DNA of 64,000 bases from Hydra vulgaris (lineage: Eukaryota > Cnidaria > Hydrozoa > Anthoathecata > Hydridae), in contig NC_088931.1 of assembly GCF_038396675.1 (NCBI RefSeq), positions 23,362,501 through 23,426,500 on the forward strand. Direction: 5' to 3'. Below the pieces are notes generated by a model. That model saw only the letters and a list, made by a program, of their open reading frames with translations. It ran no database searches and had not been told where the DNA came from. Positions 59,272 through 64,000 of the stretch are shown here, in pieces. Each line of letters begins with the position of its first letter. Position 1 is the stretch's first letter. The position numbers and the translations under genes were made by a program.

Positions 59272-62200
59272 TTAATTCCATTCATGAGAAAAATCAAAAT
59301 TTTTTAAAATTATTTGGTTCCATAAAAAAGCTCCACGAAAAGAAATGCAAAATTTACCAAAGTTTGTTTGAAATTTTGGTTGTTTAATAAAATTATCATT
59401 TCTTAAAGAATATTTATTTTTTTCTTTTAAAGAATATAAATCAAAAAAAGAAGCTGGAGATGAGTTGGTTTTACATTTAAACATAAAACAAAGAACATTA
59501 TAAACATTTACTTGATATATATTAAAAACATTCATGTTAAATAAGAGTGGCCTTGAGTGAGTAAAACAATTTTTGAAATTTATAAGACGTGCAATATGCT
59601 TTGCTGACAATAAAGTGGCTTTAATTTACTTTTATGGGTACTACCCCATGCAATATTGGCATAATTAATATGACAGTGTATAAAAGAGTAATATAGTTGA
59701 GTTAATGAATGTTTGTTTAAAACGCTTCTTGCTTTATATAAAACTCCGATGCTTTTTGCAATTTTGTTGCATAAATGTCCGATGTGATTCTTCCATGATA
59801 GATTTTCATCTTCAATGATACCTAAGAAATTTGTGAAAATTACTCTTTTTATTTGAATATTATCAATATGAAGAAGAGGCATATTACTTGGAAGTAAATG
59901 TTTTTTAAATTGTGGATGAAAGAAAATCCATTTAGTTTTATCAATCTTGAGTGAAAGTTTATTTGACTTGAACCAGTCTGATATTTTTGATAGTTCAATG
60001 TTCATATCATAAAAATGTTTATTGATGTTATTATTAGATAGGAATAGGTTTGTATCATCAGCAAACATTATAGTTGTTAATTTTGAGACTTCATGGAGAT
60101 CGTTAACATAAATCAGAAATAATAAGGGCCCTAATACAGATCCCACCACAGGTTATATTAGATAATCTTGTGAAGAAGATCCGTCGACATAGACAAATTG
60201 TTTGCGATGTTTTAAATAGCTTTTTAGTAGTTTTAACGCATTACCGGTGATACCATAATGCTCAAGTTTTTTAAACAGTATTTCATAGTAAAATATGTCG
60301 AAAAACCTTAGATAGGTCTATAAAGACGCCTAAAGTAAACTCTGACTTTTCGAATGAATCAGTTATACTACGAGTAAGATGAATTATTGCATGTTCAGTA
60401 GAGTTACTTCTTTTAAAACCGTATTGATTTTTGTAAAGTATATTATTAACAGCAAGATGATTAGATATTTGGTTAAACAGAATTCTTTCTAAAATTTTTG
60501 AAAAAACAGAGAGGATAGATATTGGTCGGTAATTAGGGGAGAGTGGGGTATTGGCGAACACCTAAGCGGGAATGCGAATTAAAGACACCAGTTATACAAA
60601 ATTGATCATATTTATTGCTTATCAATTAGTTTAACTACTCAGTCACAAACCCTCAAAAGGAATTTTTAAAAATCTTATTATAAAATAAAAATTTATGCCA
60701 GAAATAAAACCATTGGTGTTCGGAATTACCCTGCCTGCGTGGTAATTCCAAACACATTGGGGGGCAATCACAAGCACTGTTGTGTAATAGCGAATAAAAA
60801 GCTAATTGTAATAACTAAGTCTAAAAACTATATTATGCGACGAACGAAAAAAAAGGAGTGACTTTATTTCCAAAGAAGCTACAACAGAGTGTTACTCAAG
60901 AAAAAAGTTACATAAAAAATTATCAGAAAAACACAAATCAAATTATAGTGAACAACATCCGCAGCTTCATTACACTACTGCACGTCTGGAACTGAGCATA
61001 GGATCCCTTCTCAGCAGGTAAAAAAAAATTGTCGAATTTATTTTTTTACAATGCTGTTTTGACCATGTTCGGAGTTACCCCGCGTTCGCCATTACCCCAC
61101 TCTCCCCTACTGACATTTGACGGTTCACCTCCTTTAAATATAGGCTTTATTTTGGCTATTTTCAATTGATCGGGGAAAATTCCTTGATTTATAGAACATT
61201 TAAAAACTTTAAAAAGAATACGTTTTATGGTATCTCGTGAATCTATGACTATATTACAATTAATATCATCAGGACCAACTGCTTTATTAGTTTTAAGCAT
61301 TTTAAAAGCACTTTTAAATTCTGAAGAAGATACTTCAAATTTATCTAAATTAGAGATTAATGGAAACACGTAATCATTTATTGGATTAATCATATTTGTA
61401 ATATTTTTGGCTAAATTAGGGCCAACAGACACGAAATATTTATTTAATTTTCTTGCTATTTGTTTGGGTTCATATTAAAATACGCCATCAACTTTTATAG
61501 TGTTAGGCACAGAACATAATTTTAATTTACTATTTCCAGTAATTTGACTTATAATTTGTCAATGTGCATTTTGAATTATGTTTATATTTTTCTAGTAAAT
61601 CATAGTAATATCGTTTTTTAAATTGTTTTCTTTGCAAAAAACATTTTAGCGTAATTTTTATAAATAACTTTATTTTCTGGTGTTGGTTTTTTTAAGTACT
61701 TTATATACAGTTTTTGCTTTATTTTTGAGGATTTCCTAAGATCTTTATTGACCCATGGTGACTTTAAACTTTTATTGGTTATAATAAATTCACGTTTTGA
61801 AAAATTTGCATCATATATTTCATAGAAAGTTTGAAAGAATGTATCGTATACTTCATTAGCTTAAAATGAACTGTTAATATGGTTCCAATTTATTAAAGAT
61901 AATTGATCCTTAAACGATGCTAGATTTGCATTGGTGAAAAAACGTTTGATAATGACTTTTTTTTATGTTGTTGTATTAATTTGTTGTCAATATTAATAGA
62001 GAAAAAAATAGGGAAGTGGTCAGAAACGTCACTTTTTATTATACCTTTTTTAAGAGTTTCATTAAAGATATCGGTTGTTATAATGTTGTCAATTAAGGTA
62101 GCTGAAGTTGAGGTTACTCTAGTAGGTTTGTTAATTAGTGGAATTGCTCCGTGTTCGAATAAGTCATCGTAAAATTTTTTAATGTTGTTATTAACGTGAT

Positions 62201-62640
62201 ATTCAACACAATTTAAATTTACGTCACCAATTATATAATTTAGTTTATTTTCCTTAAAACTATTTTTTTTTAATATCATTACACAAAAATGCATTAAAAC
62301 TTTCAATATGGCCAGATGGTGGGCGATAACAGCAGCTTATAAGTATGTTTTTAGAACTATTGGTTAAAAGTTCAATTGTTAAAATTTCTTTATTGTCATC
62401 AGAAATACTCATCTCAGGCCTAATAAAAAACCTCAAATTTTCCGTTATATAAAAAAGTACACCACCTCCGCGTTTATTTGCTTTACGCGCTAGTGGGATC
62501 ATATTAAAACCTCGAATATGGAGATTTAAATTAGATTTAGCGTCATCAAATTCACACCACGTTTCAGTTAAGCAAATTATACTAAATGTATTTGAAGTTT
62601 CCTCAATTAAATTACACAAATTTTCAATTTTATCAAATTT
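59272..62640 (-). mobile_element. CR1-like LINE, nearly complete, 3' end missing
   Basis: Read on the - strand. Endonuclease: IICLTETWCEF (catalytic Glu), GGGVLFYI, SCCYRPPSGH, YIIGDVNLNC, and SDVSDHFPIFFS. Linker: a broken region around 61900-61440. Reverse transcriptase: NKAVGPDDINCNIVI, FPDQLKIAKIKPIFKGGEPS, then (after a MITE) NYRPISILSVFSKILERI, KNQYGFKRSNSTEHAIIHL, FTLGVFIDLSKVF, a frameshifted segment at 60280-60150, GSVLGPLLFLIYVNDL, catalytic FADDTNLFLS, IDKTKWIFFHPQ, ENLSWKNHIG and LTQLYYSFIHCHINYANI. The C-terminal frame stops at SHEWN, about 25 codons before the family end seen at 54.4 kb. No 3' untranslated region is present. Five or more breaks, so inactive. Confidence 0.92.
60536..61107. 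mobile_element. 572-bp TA-targeted MITE, copy B, nested in a LINE
   Basis: Left end GGGGAGAGTGGGGTATTGGC, right end (reverse complement) GGGGAGAGTGGGGTAATGGC. TA at 60534-60535 and 61108-61109. Removing the element and one TA restores the LINE frame NVS-NYRPIS exactly. Aligns end to end with copy A in the opposite orientation; its ends are better preserved. Non-coding. Confidence 0.95.
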
Positions 62641-63130
62641 ATCGTTTCGGAAGACATTCGCTTACTTTTTAATTTACCGTTCTCATCTTGTTATAACGAT
62701 AAAAAAATCTAATCTCGCTTCATTTTGAGACAAAACGAGATTTTATTAAAAAACTTCTAATTCATTTGCTGTATCAAATTTAATGAAAAACTTTCATTAA
62801 ATTTGGAGTGCAAGAGCGATAGTGAGACAATAGTAAATAAACTATTCGTAATTTCTCATTACGATAGTTTATTTTACGTTGAGTGCTCGAAGCACTTTTT
62901 TTAACAGGACATTTAAGTAACTGTCATATTAAAAAAGTGACATTAATTTTTTTTGTTTTTAAAACAGGTTAAAATCCAAAAAAGACGTCTGAGATCCAAC
63001 CTTCCTAGGGATCATCTAATAATAGGTGCAACGGGTACTGATGCTGATTAGGTCCATTTTAATGTTACAAAGTAAATATGAAATTTCATAATTCTAACTT
63101 CTTATAGTGTTATCTAATACTACACCTTAT
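62641..63130. other. Spacer between LINE and satellite
   Basis: Holds two strong hairpins: AAATTTAATGAAAAACTTTCATTAAATTT-like arms near 62787-62815 and TAAACTATTCGTAA...TTACGATAGTTTA near 62837-62873. May include the 5' untranslated region of the LINE. No coding potential recognised. Confidence 0.5.
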
Positions 63131-63132
63131 CA

Positions 63133-64000
63133 AGATGTAATTGAAAACTTGAAAGTTGTAATTAAGAAAAGTAGGATGTAATTGAGAACTTGAAAGTTGT
63201 AATTAAGAAAAGTAAGATGTAATTGAGAACTTGAAAGTTGAAATTAAGAAAAGTAAGATGTAATTGAGAACTTGAAAGTTGTAATTAAGAAAAGTAAGAT
63301 GTAATTGAGAACTTGAAAGTTGTAATTAAGAAAAGTAAGATGTAATTAAGAACTTGAAAGTTGAAATTAAGAAAAGTAAGATGTAATTGAGAACTTGAAA
63401 GTTGTAATTAAGAAAAGTAGGATGTAATTAAGAACTTGAAAGTTGTAATTAAGAAAAGTAAGATGTAATTGAGAACTTGAAAGTTGTAATTAAGAAAAGT
63501 AAGATGTAATTGAGAACTTGAAAGTTGTAATTAAGAAAAGTAGGATGTAATTGAGAACTTGAAAGTTGAAATTAAGAAAAAAAAGATGTAATTAAGAGCT
63601 TGAAAGTTGTAATTAAGAAAAGTAAGATGTAATCGAGAACTTGAAAGTTGTAATTAAGAAAAGTAGGATGTAATTGAGAACTTGAAAGTTGTAATTAAGA
63701 AAAGTAGGATGTAATTGAGAACTTGAAAGTTGTAATTAAGAAAAGTAAGATGTAATTGAGAACTTGAAAGTTGTAATTAAGAAAAGTAGGATGTAATTGA
63801 GAACTTGAAAGTTGTAATTAAGAAAAGTAAGATGTAATTGAGAACTTGAAAGTTGAAATTAAGAAAAGTAAGATGTAATTGAGAACTTGAAAGTTGTAAT
63901 TAAGAAAAGTAGGATGTAATTGAGAACTTGAAAGTTGTAATTAAGAAAAGTAGGATGTAATTGAGAACTTGAAAGTTGTAATTAAGAAAAGTAAGATGTA
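63133..64000. repeat. 41-bp satellite array, runs off the window
   Basis: About 21 tandem copies of a 41-bp unit with GATGTAATTGAGAACTTGAA and AGTTGTAATTAAGAAAAGTA as its two halves. Variation is limited to a few positions (GTAAGAT/GTAGGAT, GTTGTAA/GTTGAAA, TTGAG/TTAAG). Each unit looks like two diverged halves of about 20 bp. The right edge is cut by the window. Confidence 0.97.

Noticed and set aside
63133..64000. CRISPR array
   Set aside because: The whole 41-bp unit is repeated with no variable spacers; it is a satellite.

Overview
This window is AT-rich animal nuclear DNA dominated by transposable elements. Composition, small introns, the mix of CR1-like and jockey-like LINEs with Tc1/mariner, pogo, hAT and Harbinger elements, and the closest remembered relatives of the host genes all fit a cnidarian, most likely Hydra. 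The species call is inference, not something proved by a search.

Three host genes lie head to tail on the + strand at 8.0-12.2 kb: the last three coding exons of a glucosamine-6-phosphate isomerase (GNPDA-like, first exon not found), a complete three-exon ZCCHC10-like zinc-knuckle protein, and a single-coding-exon SLC25A33/36-like mitochondrial pyrimidine-nucleotide carrier. The last gap is only 278 bp and holds splice-acceptor-like sites, so a trans-spliced (operon-like) arrangement is possible. A fourth host gene, on the - strand at 57.6-59.3 kb, is the 3' part of a Prickle-like PET/LIM planar-polarity protein ending in a CAAX box; its upstream exons lie beyond a LINE that almost touches the 5'-most exon seen.

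Almost everything else is mobile or repetitive DNA. 1.7-5.2 kb: a hAT element with an 8-bp target duplication, carrying a LINE remnant, microsatellites and a pogo-type MITE. 5.6-6.0 kb: a dead mariner. 13-19 kb: three LINE fragments, a 572-bp MITE and a SINE. 19.5-24 kb: two tRNA-derived SINE families, a diverged tandem duplication and a 101-bp hAT MITE nested in a SINE. 24.5-32.2 kb: LINEs and minisatellites. 33.4-35 kb: a dead pogo transposase. 35.4-41.3 kb: CR1-like remnants, a 30-bp minisatellite and a 653-bp foldback element. 41.3-45.9 kb: a Tc1 element split by a complete Harbinger element. 46.1-56.4 kb: more LINE pieces and four Tc1/mariner-type elements, one with DD36E spacing. 59.3-62.6 kb: a nearly complete CR1-like LINE interrupted by the second copy of the 572-bp MITE. 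63.1-64 kb: a 41-bp satellite running off the end.

The most informative structure is the set of nested insertions with exact target duplications (TA, TTA, 8 bp), which lets several empty sites and the order of insertion be read from one sequence. No CRISPR array, rRNA or intact tRNA gene was seen.
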